NCBI GenBank assembly: GCA_010279815.1
Contig: QEOQ01000214.1
Coordinates: forward strand, 186,001 to 250,000
Length of the DNA: 64,000 bases
Source: Brachionus plicatilis
Lineage: Eukaryota; Rotifera; Eurotatoria; Ploima; Brachionidae
Reading direction: 5' to 3'
Part shown: positions 54,496-64,000 of the stretch, in pieces
Layout: each line of letters begins with the position of its first letter
How positions within the stretch are numbered: position 1 is the first letter of the stretch
Position numbers and translations under genes: made by a program
The notes under the pieces: generated by a model
The model's database searches: none
What the model saw: only the letters and a program-made list of their open reading frames with translations
What the model was told of the DNA's origin: nothing

Positions 54496-56062
54496 ATTTT
54501 TTTAAATAAAGCTTTTTTTATCTTTAATTTATTCAACATTTAATAAAAATAACACTTGATTAAGAAGCCAATAACTTCATGTACAAAAAAAAAGATTATT
54601 TGTTTCTCTGTGACGAGCTAAGGATTACTATAATCAACCATTTTGTTAACATTCAGATTCAAATATTAATTTTTTAGGTAATTTTTGTTTTATATTTTTG
54701 ATCTGTTTTTGTAATTATTTATTTTCATTTGATGACTGTGTATTTTACTACAAAGTTTAGTTTGAAATCAAAATAACAATGGTTTATTTGTTTTCTATTT
54801 ATCATTTTAAAAATTATTTGAAATTTAAAAAAATGTTTTTTAACAATTAGATAATTTTCATCGATAATTTTCATCAATTAATAATTGTTTTATTTTCTGA
54901 TTGGGTTTATATTTGATCTTAAAGTTATTTATTTTACATATAAGTTTTTGAATAAAAATTATTAATAAACTGAGTTTTTTTGGTTCATTTGGAGGTATAT
55001 CAAAACATGAAAAAAAATAAATAGAAAACAAAAAATATAGAATTGTCATATATTGTAGTAGATTAATCAAAACATAGAAGAATCATAATAGTATAGAAAA
55101 ATAAAACTTTTTTGTATCGTTTTTTAACAAAATTTATTTTTTTCAAGAATTGATTAAAAAAAATAAGCTCAATTAGACAAAAATGAAAAAATGAAAAAAA
55201 ATTATCGAAAAAACGTATCATAAACAATTGAATTGCAAATAAATGGTATTGCTTGTTTATCTTTAGATAACTATTTAATTGAATTAATTAAAGAGTTAGA
55301 TTTATAATTGAAAAAGGTTTATTCTATATTTTATTTTCCTATGTTTTGATAGATCCCCACTTCAATCACTAAGTTATTTAATAACAAAAAATGATCACAA
55401 AGACAAATCAAAAATATAAAAAAAAATTTTGCTTAAAAGTAAAAATAAATTTTATATCTCAATATTTACAAGCAATGTTTTACTAAAATGATTAAATTTT
55501 AATATTTGAAATTTAATTTTAAAATCTAAAATTTAATTAAAAAACCACATATAAAACTATTTTAAATATAAGAAAATATGATTTTGATGGCTTATGAAAG
55601 TTTAATTTCAGAATAATATTCTACTAATGATTAAAAAAAATTTTGGTGATGACTTTTTTTTAATTACTGTTTTGAAAAGTTGAATTTTCTCATGAACAAA
55701 TAAAAATAACTAGAGAAGATTAGATTATTCAGAAATAAAAATCCATGAAATCATAGATTTTAGGTTGATAAGAAAATTTTTTACAAATTTACCAAAGTAA
55801 AAAGTATATCTTTATATTAACCTTCTTGAATTTAAATATTTCAGAAAATATTCTTAAAAATTAATTATTTTAATAAAATTCCTAAAAATATTAAAGGGTT
55901 TTACAATGAACAATATTTATAATTTGAGAATATGTTATCTTTGTTACCAAGTCAAAAATTGAGTCTTTTAAAAATTCTGTAATATTTCAATCTGTAACAT
56001 TTCAAAATTTTATTATATAAATTTATCGTTCATCAACTATTCCATAATAATTTGAAAAAAAA
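54496..56062. other. AT-rich intergenic DNA
   Basis: No exon, tRNA or delimited repeat is seen. A short frame at 54858-55070 (minus) is K/I/L-rich and starts with a weak context; I do not consider it a gene. Confidence 0.5.
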
Positions 56063-56594
56063 ATGTCGATTCTTCAAGCTGTTGGCTTATCGGTTTTGCC
56101 GAATATAGGAGGTATTGCTGGTAGTTATTTTACCAGAAAAAATGTCAAGACTTGGTATGAGGTAAACCAGATTGGAAATCATTTAGAACTCAAATTAATT
56201 TTTTTCAACTAAGTCTTTAGACAAACCATCATGGCGTCCACCAAATTGGTACTTTGCCCCAGTATGGACAACTTTGTACACTTCAATGGGTTACGCTTCT
56301 TACTTGATTTTCAAAGATGGAGTTGGTGATAGCCGAAAATTAGCTCTAGGCTTGTATGGAAGTCAATTGGCCCTTAATTGGGCTTGGACCCCTTTATTTT
56401 TTCACTACCATAAACTAGGTCTTTCGACAATTGAGATCAGTCTTTTGACTGCCAATATTGCCGCGTGTATTTATGCTTTTTACCCAATTAACAAAACAGC
56501 AGCCTATCTTCTAGTACCATATTTGGCCTGGGTGTCGTTTGCCTCTGCCATTACCTTCAACGTTTGGAGACGTAATAGTAAAAAGCAACAATAA
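56063..56594 (+). CDS. TSPO: Translocator protein TSPO, copy B
   Basis: Exon 1 is 56063-56161 and exon 2 is 56214-56594, with a 52-bp intron in the same position and phase as in copy A, giving 159 residues. It reads [20 protein letters not shown]..., then [39 protein letters not shown], and ends [15 protein letters not shown]. Amino-acid differences from copy A are spread along the protein and are mostly conservative, and the downstream DNA is unrelated, so this duplication is older than the conversion seen in the channel genes. The role is as for copy A. Both copies look intact. Confidence 0.95.
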
Positions 56595-57770
56595 ATCATA
56601 ATAGATCATATTAAACAAAATTTAGTGTTTATATTAATTATTGACTTTTGATAATAAAAAATATTAGAATAACAATTTTTGAACCTTTTTTTTTTAAAAG
56701 TTTAAAGATTATAATTATAAATTAAGAAAAGGCAACTTGAAGTTCATGATCATAATCAAATGATCAAAATTTAATTGATTCAAATCTTAATAAAAATGAT
56801 GAAATTAGATTTTTTTAAAATTTTTTTTAATTAAACATAAGATGTTTATTATTTTAATTTAAAAAAAAACAAATCTTTTTTTTCTAATTGACCTTTAATT
56901 GATTCTTCTAAAATCTTTATTTGAAATTTTTAAAGACAAATTTAAAATCGACATTAAGGTATCCAAATTATGACTTTAAATGATATTTTAATATTAATTA
57001 AAATATTTAACGGCGAAACAATGTTAAATTTTGTATTGCAAAATTTCAAAATATCGATTAAGATTTTATTTTTACTTCAGACAAAAATTCATATAATTTT
57101 CTATCTAATTATAGATTAAACAAATAATGTTTAATAAAGTATAGTCATTTATTATTAAAAAATTGATACAAATTACCATTTTATTTGAATCAAAAACTAA
57201 AAATTTTGATTTGAAATTTACATTTGATCATGAACTTCAATTTGCCTAAGAAAAATCAAAAAATTTTAAAAAATTATATACTAGTTTTTTAATAATATAT
57301 TTTTTAATTATTTATTGTATTTTTTAAACAAGCTTATCTAAATATTAAAAAAAAATCGGAAAACACCAGTAAAATTTTAATTTTCAAAATCCAACTTAAT
57401 TAAAAATTTACGTTTTTACATTTTCATATTTTAAGATTTTGTGTGCAATGATTCAGAAAATAAAACAAAAACACTCCAAATTATTAAGTTACTAAAATTT
57501 AAAAAATTTTATGAAATATTGCACAAAAAATTTATGAATATGAAAATGTAAAAATGTAAATTTTTCTACATTTTTCCTAAATAGATTTAAATTAAATCTC
57601 AAAATGGCAATTATTATCAAAGTAAAATAAATTAGTTTTATTTTTTTTTCTTTTAATTAAAAGTATGCTTTTAATTTTAATATTTTTGGTCTGAGAAAGG
57701 TGATAAAAATTTAAAGAAAATAAAGAAAATTTAATATTTATTTTTTCTAAATATACATGAAATCTTTTTT
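56595..57770. other. Intergenic DNA largely occupied by a MITE
   Basis: It contains the 516-bp MITE at 56731-57246; the rest is AT-rich with no gene seen. Confidence 0.5.
56731..57246. mobile_element. hAT-like MITE, family GGCAA-TTGAAG (copy 2)
   Basis: The left terminus is GGCAACTTGAAGTTCATGAT and the right, reverse-complemented, GGCAAATTGAAGTTCATGAT. It is flanked by the exact 8-bp direct repeat TAAGAAAA (56723-56730 and 57247-57254). The interior aligns with 19787-20284 in reverse complement (for example TTACTTCAGACAAAAATTCA TA against its complement near 19950). It is non-coding. Confidence 0.9.
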
Positions 57771-58718
57771 TTATTTTTTTTTGCTAAATTTTTTATTTTT
57801 ACCGCCCATTTTGGATCGTTTAGCAAGTTTTTTCTTTCCACTGCTTTTTTCAGCATTTTCCGATTGAATAAATTTGTTAGTAGCCTTTTCAATATTAAGC
57901 TTTTCTTTCGAAGATCTGTCCTTAGTCGAAGTTAATTTTTCGAACAGTTTCAATTGTTTATCTTTTTCGTTTTTGATATCACCATAATTGGATTCAAATT
58001 TTCTCTTTTTGCCCAGACCTTTGGTAACTTTGTCTTCATTTTCGAGTTTTCGGCTAAATTTGGACATGGATGCATCGGCTCTTTTGGCAATGTTCAGCGC
58101 TTTTTTCAGCTTTAATTTATCTGGATTTTCAGTCAAGACACTAGGCGTTGCGCCAACGCCTGGAACTTTTTTCTTAGAACTCCTGGCAATATTTCTCAAA
58201 CGCTGAAGTTCATTTTTGGAAGCGCGTTCATTGCGTTCTTGGGTTCGTTTGGAAAAAAAATCTTGATTTGGATCTTCATTTTTTTTAATTTCAATTAACC
58301 AATCTTTAGTTTTGTCATTAATGCGCTTATAGCCCCAAGTCGGCTTCCATGTCTTGCTAGTCTCATCCCAAACTTTTCTTTGCTTCTTCTTGTTCTTGAT
58401 GCCTTTGAGTTTGGCGTATTGTTCCCATTTGGTGAGTGGTTTTTCTTTTGGAATTGGTTTCTCTCGTGGAAGAGTAGTGCTTGGTGCTGGTAACTTGGCA
58501 ATAATCACATCATCGATCTTCTCGACCGGAAGTTGAAAAATATTATTTATGAGCAATTGAGTTCCAATTGTACAAGCTTGCTTTAAGAAAGAATCAGGGT
58601 CTTTTTTGAATTCGGACGAATCAATTGGTCTCGGATCGAACTGTACCAGATTTCCAATATCTTGAACAGATACAGATGCAGCTTGTTGGAGAGAATCGGT
58701 ATTTTCCATTGCAGCCAT
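57771..58718 (-). CDS. RRS1: Ribosome biogenesis regulatory protein RRS1
   Basis: This is a single exon of 315 residues. The start chosen is ATG at 58718 (MAAMENTDSL); the open frame continues upstream to 58823, but that part is a hydrophobic, AT-biased translation. RRS1 signatures are LVQFDPRPID, then LPAPSTTLPREKPIPKEKPL TKWEQYAKLKGI, KKKQRKVWDETSKTWKPTWG YKRINDKTKDWLIE and DPNQDFFSKRTQERNERASK NELQRLRNIAR. The C-terminal third is Lys-rich and low complexity, as usual. The protein acts in the nucleolus, with RPF2 recruiting 5S RNP (5S rRNA, RPL5, RPL11) to the 60S precursor. Confidence 0.95.
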   Translation of the reverse strand: MAAMENTDSLQQAASVSVQDIGNLVQFDPRPIDSSEFKKDPDSFLKQACTIGTQLLINNIFQLPVEKIDDVIIAKLPAPSTTLPREKPIPKEKPLTKWEQYAKLKGIKNKKKQRKVWDETSKTWKPTWGYKRINDKTKDWLIEIKKNEDPNQDFFSKRTQERNERASKNELQRLRNIARSSKKKVPGVGATPSVLTENPDKLKLKKALNIAKRADASMSKFSRKLENEDKVTKGLGKKRKFESNYGDIKNEKDKQLKLFEKLTSTKDRSSKEKLNIEKATNKFIQSENAEKSSGKKKLAKRSKMGGKNKKFSKKK

Positions 58719-60934
58719 TATTAAAATTTTTTTATTTTTGAAAAAATAAATCCACCATGTGTTCAAAAATAAATATATATGAAAAATTTGAAGAATATTT
58801 AATTTAATAAATCTTAATTGCAAATTAAAGTTAAATTATGAGCAGTAAATATTAAATCGGTATTAAATTTTGGAATCAGAACCTCTTGTTCCAATTATTT
58901 ATTTTAAAAAAATTTTTTAGTTTGTGTATTTTTACATGGTTCTAAAATTGATTTTCTGCTACTAAAATAATTAAAATTTAATTAATTTTATTTTTCATTC
59001 AATTTTTAAAAAACATTTAAAAAAAAAAATTTTGAATATAATTATTTATTTAATAACAATGAAAAGAAAATGTTAGAAATAAAATTAAAAAAATGGAAAA
59101 GTTCATAAGAAGAAAAAATATAAAATTTTAAAAATTATACAAATTTTAATGTTGTTTCAATCTTATTCTCGACCATATTTAAATTGGATGCAAAATGATT
59201 TATCGGTTCTTGGAAAGAAAACGATTTTTTTTTTGTTTTTTGATTAGCTTAGGCTATGAATAGGTTACAACCACAAATTATTTAATTTCAATTTATTATC
59301 ATTTATAAACAAAAAATGTCAATAGATTCAATAGATTTTAGATGTCAAAGCGATCCAAGTCAGTTCTCAATTATTTACCTGTTCATTCCGCAAATAATCA
59401 TAAAATTCTTAAAAAATAATAGACAATCAAGAAATCTAAAAGACAATAAATTAAATTAATTAAAACTTAATTTTTAAATTTACGATGAATTTTTGAAATT
59501 TTATATTTAAAAAATTAAGTTTTAATTAGAATTTAAGTTTCTATGTAAACGAGCTGAAGGATTTAATCCAAATTTTTAGATAAAAAAGAGTTTTATAACG
59601 CTGGAATCTGAACATTCTAGTGGCGTCCAACTTAATTATTTATGAAAAAAAAGTTTCCTATAAAACATTATTTTTAAATTTTTTCTATTCAAGCATTCAT
59701 TTTTGATTTAAATATAAAAAGATTATTTTGATTGATTTTTAGAAAATTTTTGCGGCCATGGGCAAATTATCGGCATCAAATTTTAAGATCAAAACGATCA
59801 TTTAAAATTTTAAAACTTAATTAATCAAATGATTTTGATAATTTTTAAGAAATAAATACTAAACATTATTAGACATCATGTCTAATAATGGTTCATTACC
59901 AAATTAACATCAAAATGATTGATCTCTAATTTATTTAACAAAAACAATCAATAATTTAAATAATTCAAGTTAAGTTAATTCACAAATTCAAATTTATAAC
60001 TTTTATATCCATTCATTTAAACTGAAATAAATTTTTTTTTCTACTTCAATAAATTTTAAATTTTAAAACAGTTCATTTTTTTGTCTTTAAAAGAAAGTTT
60101 ACATTCAAATCAATTAAAATATTTAAACCTACTAAAGTTCAATAAAAAGGGACATTTTAAAATTTTAAATATGAAAATAAACTTGACATGACATCTCAAG
60201 TAACTGCTTTTAAAAAAATTTATTTTTTCTCTATTTTTAAAAAAATATTCCAATTAATATTTTGATCTTTTGATCCTGATTTCAAACTTCAATTTGCCAA
60301 ATTATCCGACATAAAATGTCGAATGGGAAATTTTGGTCGTTAAATCACATAAGTGAAAACTAGTATCAATTCGTTTTTATTTTAGTATAAAAAAATTAGA
60401 TATGTGAATAGGAATATTTTATTGAATGAGTTAATTGTGTCAATTTAAAATAATTTAATTAGTGTAAAAAAATAAAAATGGATCATGGTTAAATTGTATT
60501 TTTTGATAACATCTCTGTGTATTTTAAAACCAGGCTTGACTTTGAAAATTCTTCAAACTGTACAAAATTTCTTGTTCAAAGACATTTCAGAGAGTTTGTA
60601 TCCATTTTAGCGTTACGATGTGATTATTTTAGCTTATTTTGTCTTGAAGCTAATTAATCCAACAGTCTGGTTTGACAAAGACAATTGAAACCATTAATAT
60701 GTATCCAAATTTGAAATTGTATCAAGTTGTAATTTTTTGAAAGTGGTTTAAAGTCACATTTTACTAAAAACATCAACCATTTTCCCATTTATTCGCTCAT
60801 TATTAAATGGTTATAAAAAAGATTATTTAAATTTTAATTAGCAGTAAATTTATATGGGCAATTATTTTACACAAAAAATGTGACTGGATGACCACAAAAT
60901 ACAATAAACCTTTGAAATATAAAATGTTTAAAAA
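58719..60934. other. AT-rich intergenic DNA containing a MITE
   Basis: No exon is supported. It contains the element at 59772-60298. A 60410-60900 stretch is slightly less AT-rich but without a frame. Confidence 0.5.
59772..60298. mobile_element. hAT-like MITE with central hairpin
   Basis: The ends read GGCATCAAATTTTAAGATCA and (reverse-complemented right end) GGCAAATTGAAGTTTGAAAT. The flanking 8-bp direct repeat is AAATTATC (59764-59771 and 60299-60306). A central hairpin is formed by AACATTATTAGACAT / ATGTCTAATAATGGTT, and a second palindrome (CTTGACATG...) lies near 60187. The same element is present inverted at 35516-35985 and partially at 51860-51995. The termini resemble the GGCAA-TTGAAG family, so the two families probably share a transposase. 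Confidence 0.85.
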
Positions 60935-62404
60935 TTAAAAATTCAAGTTTTGAACACGAGTTAAACTGTTTTTGGTGAAAATGTAAAGAATTATTTTAAG
61001 TAAAATTTCAAATATTTCCACAAAACTAAGAATGCTCATTCCAACACAAATACCCAAAATTCCACCAATATTACCAATCAATTGATTTAGATTCATTGCT
61101 GGAGTTTCTTGGACTAGAGTCAAAGAAATATCATCATGATAAATGTTCACTGCAACAACACTTTCTTTGACCATTTCATAACTAGAAAAATTTCTTGCTT
61201 GGTTTGGATAATATTTGTGATTCTCAATTATCAATTGGGAATAAAAAGGTGTTGGAAAATTTGCTTGAGAAATCTTGAAATTAAACTTGATGGTTTCACA
61301 TTCATTTGGACACATATCGAAGCATTTCGATGATTGTCCTGAATTGCTGAAATTTTTATAGGCATTTGTTGCCAGCAAAAAAACTTGGTACTCACACAAA
61401 GTGCTTGAACTAGCCCCAATTGCACCGGGGTAATAACATCCAAATGTGTCTTTTATGAATTCATGATAGCACATTATCAAACACGTTTTTTGTTGATATC
61501 TTCCATACAATTCAATTGATTTTTTGTAAAGATCAGATTGAAAGGAATCAATTGATGTTGGATCTCTGATACAATTGCTGTGGGGTTTGGATAATTTGAA
61601 AGAACACTGTTGACTTACCACAATATCAGTCTCAAATCCATTTGGTAAATTAATTGAGTCAAATTCATTGAAAATAACTGTTGAATGGTTATGTATAAAC
61701 AAATGAATGCCACTGGATCTAATCAAGTCCAAATCTTGGTCTAAAAAACCAGTGAATAACTCCAATCTTAGACCATTTTGCTTACCAGGTATTGAAGAAT
61801 TTTGTATCTCGATTTTATTGCCCAAAAGATTCTTACCCGAGTTGAATTTGTAACAATTACCAAACTCTGGCAGCATGAAATGTTCAAAATCATTTATGTT
61901 GCATGTAATTCCATTCAATTCACAATTTATCAGCATTTCTTCCAAGTCATAGCTGTAGTCAGATAAGTCTTTTATTGTGTATTTTGAAATTAGATATTTA
62001 ATTTCTTTCATTAAAGAAAATGTATTGTTATACACCTTTGCTAAATTAAAAGCTTCTTTTTTTAAAATACGAATTAAATCCAAATAATGAAGAGTTTTGG
62101 ACTGGTTTTTTTGAAGATTTAATGGATTTTTGTTACAAAAAGATACTGTTGGAAATTGAATGGATGCCATTCTCTCATTTGTAATCTTAATGTTTACATT
62201 AAAATCTAAAAATTCATCCATAGTGAGTGATAAGTTGAATATACAGTATCCTGTCGAGCCTAAAACACTTAATATCCAGAATATTCTAAAAAACCAGTTT
62301 TTATTACGAAAGATATTTGAGATTCCATGTGCTGTTGATGATTCCAGCGAATTTGTTAGCAATTGCCCTAAATTAGTTTCTGTTGAAGTGGTAAATTTTT
62401 TCAT
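60935..62404 (-). CDS. DEG/ENaC family sodium channel subunit, copy B
   Basis: This is a single exon of 489 residues from an ATG. It has the same landmarks as copy A: AHG at 25-27, TM1 at about 41-62, FPTVSFCNKNPLN, the Cys-rich ectodomain and the Gly-Met-Ser filter at 455-457. The first 150 residues differ from copy A at many positions (for example the whole N-terminal tail and the segment after the first loop). From about residue 155 on only some ten residues differ, and the DNA is correspondingly near-identical (60948-61940 against 48651-49640), ending shortly before the stop codon. An additional Cys (QQCSFKL) distinguishes it. Both copies have full-length open frames, so both are probably expressed. 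Confidence 0.95.
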   Translation of the reverse strand: MKKFTTSTETNLGQLLTNSLESSTAHGISNIFRNKNWFFRIFWILSVLGSTGYCIFNLSLTMDEFLDFNVNIKITNERMASIQFPTVSFCNKNPLNLQKNQSKTLHYLDLIRILKKEAFNLAKVYNNTFSLMKEIKYLISKYTIKDLSDYSYDLEEMLINCELNGITCNINDFEHFMLPEFGNCYKFNSGKNLLGNKIEIQNSSIPGKQNGLRLELFTGFLDQDLDLIRSSGIHLFIHNHSTVIFNEFDSINLPNGFETDIVVSQQCSFKLSKPHSNCIRDPTSIDSFQSDLYKKSIELYGRYQQKTCLIMCYHEFIKDTFGCYYPGAIGASSSTLCEYQVFLLATNAYKNFSNSGQSSKCFDMCPNECETIKFNFKISQANFPTPFYSQLIIENHKYYPNQARNFSSYEMVKESVVAVNIYHDDISLTLVQETPAMNLNQLIGNIGGILGICVGMSILSFVEIFEILLKIILYIFTKNSLTRVQNLNF

Positions 62405-63568
62405 TTAGAGGATAGAAAAAATTTTTATTCATCAATGATTGTTTTTTATGTTTTAATTTTAAAAAGTTTTTTATTTAATATTTTTCATTTAATACTTAAA
62501 TTGAAAGATTTTTATTGATTAGCATAAGCTAATAATTTTGAAATTATTTAATGTTCATGTAAATAAAAATTTAATATTTTCTTGAATTTTTAATAAGACC
62601 TTAATTAACGAAAATTTTCTTTTAAAATAATAAATCATTGATTTTAAACTTTTTTCTTATTTAGTTAACTTTTTAAAACAAGTGGGAATAATTTGTTTTT
62701 TTTTAGAAAAGTGGATATGTTTTTTTAATTAAAATTTCAGTTTAGAAAAAGATTTTAACAACAGCATTACAAATTATTAAATGTATTTACTTTTAATTAA
62801 TTTAAAATTTATGAAAAAGGGCATTTTTTTCAAATAAAGGAAAATTACTTTTGGAATCGTTCTACATTTTAATTAAATAGATTACACCAAACATGTAATA
62901 TCCAGTTTTTATTGTTTTAAAGCAATAATCTTTTAATTATATTTTTTTATACAAGAAAATAGCTTTCTTTATAAAAGAATAAAATTTTATCTTTTTTACT
63001 AATTTCATAACTTGATTCAAATAATCACTGAAAAAAAAAAACTGATTAAAACACTCATGAATTTTAATATCTTTAACAAAAAACTTCATCTTTTAAATTA
63101 ATATTCTTTATACAAAGAATTTTGCGCTTTATAGGAACAATTGCTACTTAACATACAAGCACACTTGAAAAAGACCAAGTGTTGAGTGTGAGTGTGAGTG
63201 TTACACTTACACTCTACACTCAAACTTGAACACTTGAAAAATTCAAGTGTTTCACTTGGTTCAAACACTTGAACACTTAAAAAATTTATGTGTGGCATTA
63301 CTAAAGTAACATTAAAGGCTTTTTTAAAATTAATTTTACTAGTACAAAAATGTAAAAAAAATTATTTACATACGGTGACGTGGAAAAAGAAAGCTTGAAT
63401 TGAGAATTAGAGATAAATTAACAAAACTCAACTAAATAAAATAAATTTATTCATTTATTATTTTTTATAATTTCTCGATGCTTAAATAAATTATTTTTTT
63501 TTAATAATAAAGTAATTTAATTAAAAAAAAACAAATTGTAATATTAAAAGTATTTTTAGTTAAGTTCT
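62405..63568. other. AT-rich intergenic DNA with a CACTTGAA repeat
   Basis: No exon is supported. The stretch 63155-63300 is a dense repeat of the CACTTGAA word in both orientations; the rest is simple A/T. Confidence 0.5.
63155..63300. repeat. CACTTGAA/TTCAAGTG hairpin tract
   Basis: The words ACACTTGAA, CCAAGTGTTG, GAGTGTGAGTGTGAGTGTTA, AACACTTGAAAAATTCAAGT and GTTTCACTTGG follow one another, so the strand can fold on itself in several registers. AACACTTGAAAAATTCAAGT GTT is a near-perfect hairpin on its own. The one 66-codon frame here translates the repeat and is not a gene. Confidence 0.7.
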
Positions 63569-64000
63569 TTAGAATAAATCCACATTTCCTTTTGATACAG
63601 TTTTACATATAAAGTTTTTAGATTTTATATTTTGATTTCTTGTACTGCTGACATCTCCACAAATACTAAAATATCTTTCAACAAATGCAGAAGACGCTGG
63701 AATTGAAAACAATTTTTTCGCTACTGAGCTCAAAATAGGGAGCCTGGAAGAATTTGTGCTCCAAAATTCTTTTGTTGATTTTTGAAGCTCTGTTTGATCT
63801 CTAATTAGATCCAAAAAGATTTGCTTTTCATGTCTAATTTTTTCAATGTTGGTAAGTCGAGTTCTATCGGCATTCGTCTCATAGGCCCTTGAATTAATAA
63901 ACGCTCTAAAGACCTGGTTTTCTCTATTTTCGTAAACCCTTGTTTGCGAGGAACGATCAGCTTCGGAATTTTGCGTTTGAGAATTCAAATCCGGATCATC
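63569..64000 (-). mobile_element. hAT-superfamily transposase, C-terminal part (runs off the window)
   Basis: The frame is open from the window edge (DDPDLNSQTQNSE...) to a stop at 63569. It contains the hAT dimerisation region: FWSTNSSRLPILSSVAKKL, then the diagnostic FSIPASSAFVERYFSICGDV, then STRNQNI. The N-terminal DNA-binding (BED) and RNase-H-like catalytic parts would lie beyond 64000. The visible part has no internal stop. Whether the element is active or is the source of the 8-bp-TSD MITEs in this window cannot be decided from this piece. Confidence 0.88.

Noticed and set aside
54858..55070. 70-codon minus-strand frame with a signal-peptide-like start
   Set aside because: The hydrophobic start is what AT-rich noise gives, and no cysteine pattern, splice site or homology supports it.
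1..64000. CRISPR arrays, bacterial operons, ribosomal RNA genes
   Set aside because: None is visible; the direct repeats found are MITE arms or microsatellites, and the genes are eukaryotic with introns.

Overview
The window is very AT-rich eukaryotic DNA from an animal. It carries metazoan genes (ataxin-3, fukutin-like, DEG/ENaC channels, TSPO, motile-cilium proteins). Most introns whose ends I could place are 40-60 bp with GT..AG ends, a few are 1-2 kb, and gaps between genes are A/T-homopolymer rich. A small aquatic invertebrate such as a monogonont rotifer fits, but no sequence here proves the taxon. Exon joins below were read from splice sites and checked for frame arithmetic; none is supported by transcripts.

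Layout. 1-10.5 kb: the 5' part of a secreted Cys-rich protein (-), a foldback hAT-like MITE, a CLAMP-domain flagellar gene (CFAP119-like, -), a broken hypothetical gene, MAIP1 (-), and three decayed LINE fragments. 10.5-17.4 kb: a Ser/Asn-rich unknown protein (-) whose two exons appear to flank a 5.2 kb intron full of nested inverted repeats. 18.3-25.1 kb: six tRNA-Arg genes (five UCG, one ACG), with a duplicated flanking block, surrounding an intronless LRR-protein gene (+). 26.8-39.9 kb: a complete ten-exon SPAG17/PF6 gene (-) encoding 2112 residues. 40.3-42 kb: a 5'-truncated LINE and an orphan terminal-exon-like ORF. 44.6-62.4 kb: ataxin-3 (+), TSPO copy A (+), DEG/ENaC copy A (-), a LINE endonuclease fragment, a fukutin-like gene (+), TSPO copy B (+), RRS1 (-), DEG/ENaC copy B (-). 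The window ends in the C-terminal part of a hAT transposase (-).

Themes. SPAG17 and the CLAMP gene belong to the same C1a projection of the ciliary central pair and lie about 23 kb apart on one strand. TSPO and DEG/ENaC each occur twice in the same order and orientation, and the two channel genes are nearly identical over their last two thirds but diverged at the N terminus, which suggests gene conversion. The least expected material is a set of short non-autonomous elements. Several have 8-bp target-site duplications that I can read directly, and some have arms built from many copies of one 8-10 bp word in inverted orientation (TTTCATAGCA at 46.6 kb, CAACACAA at 1.0 kb). A hAT transposase remnant in the same window is a candidate relative of their mobiliser.
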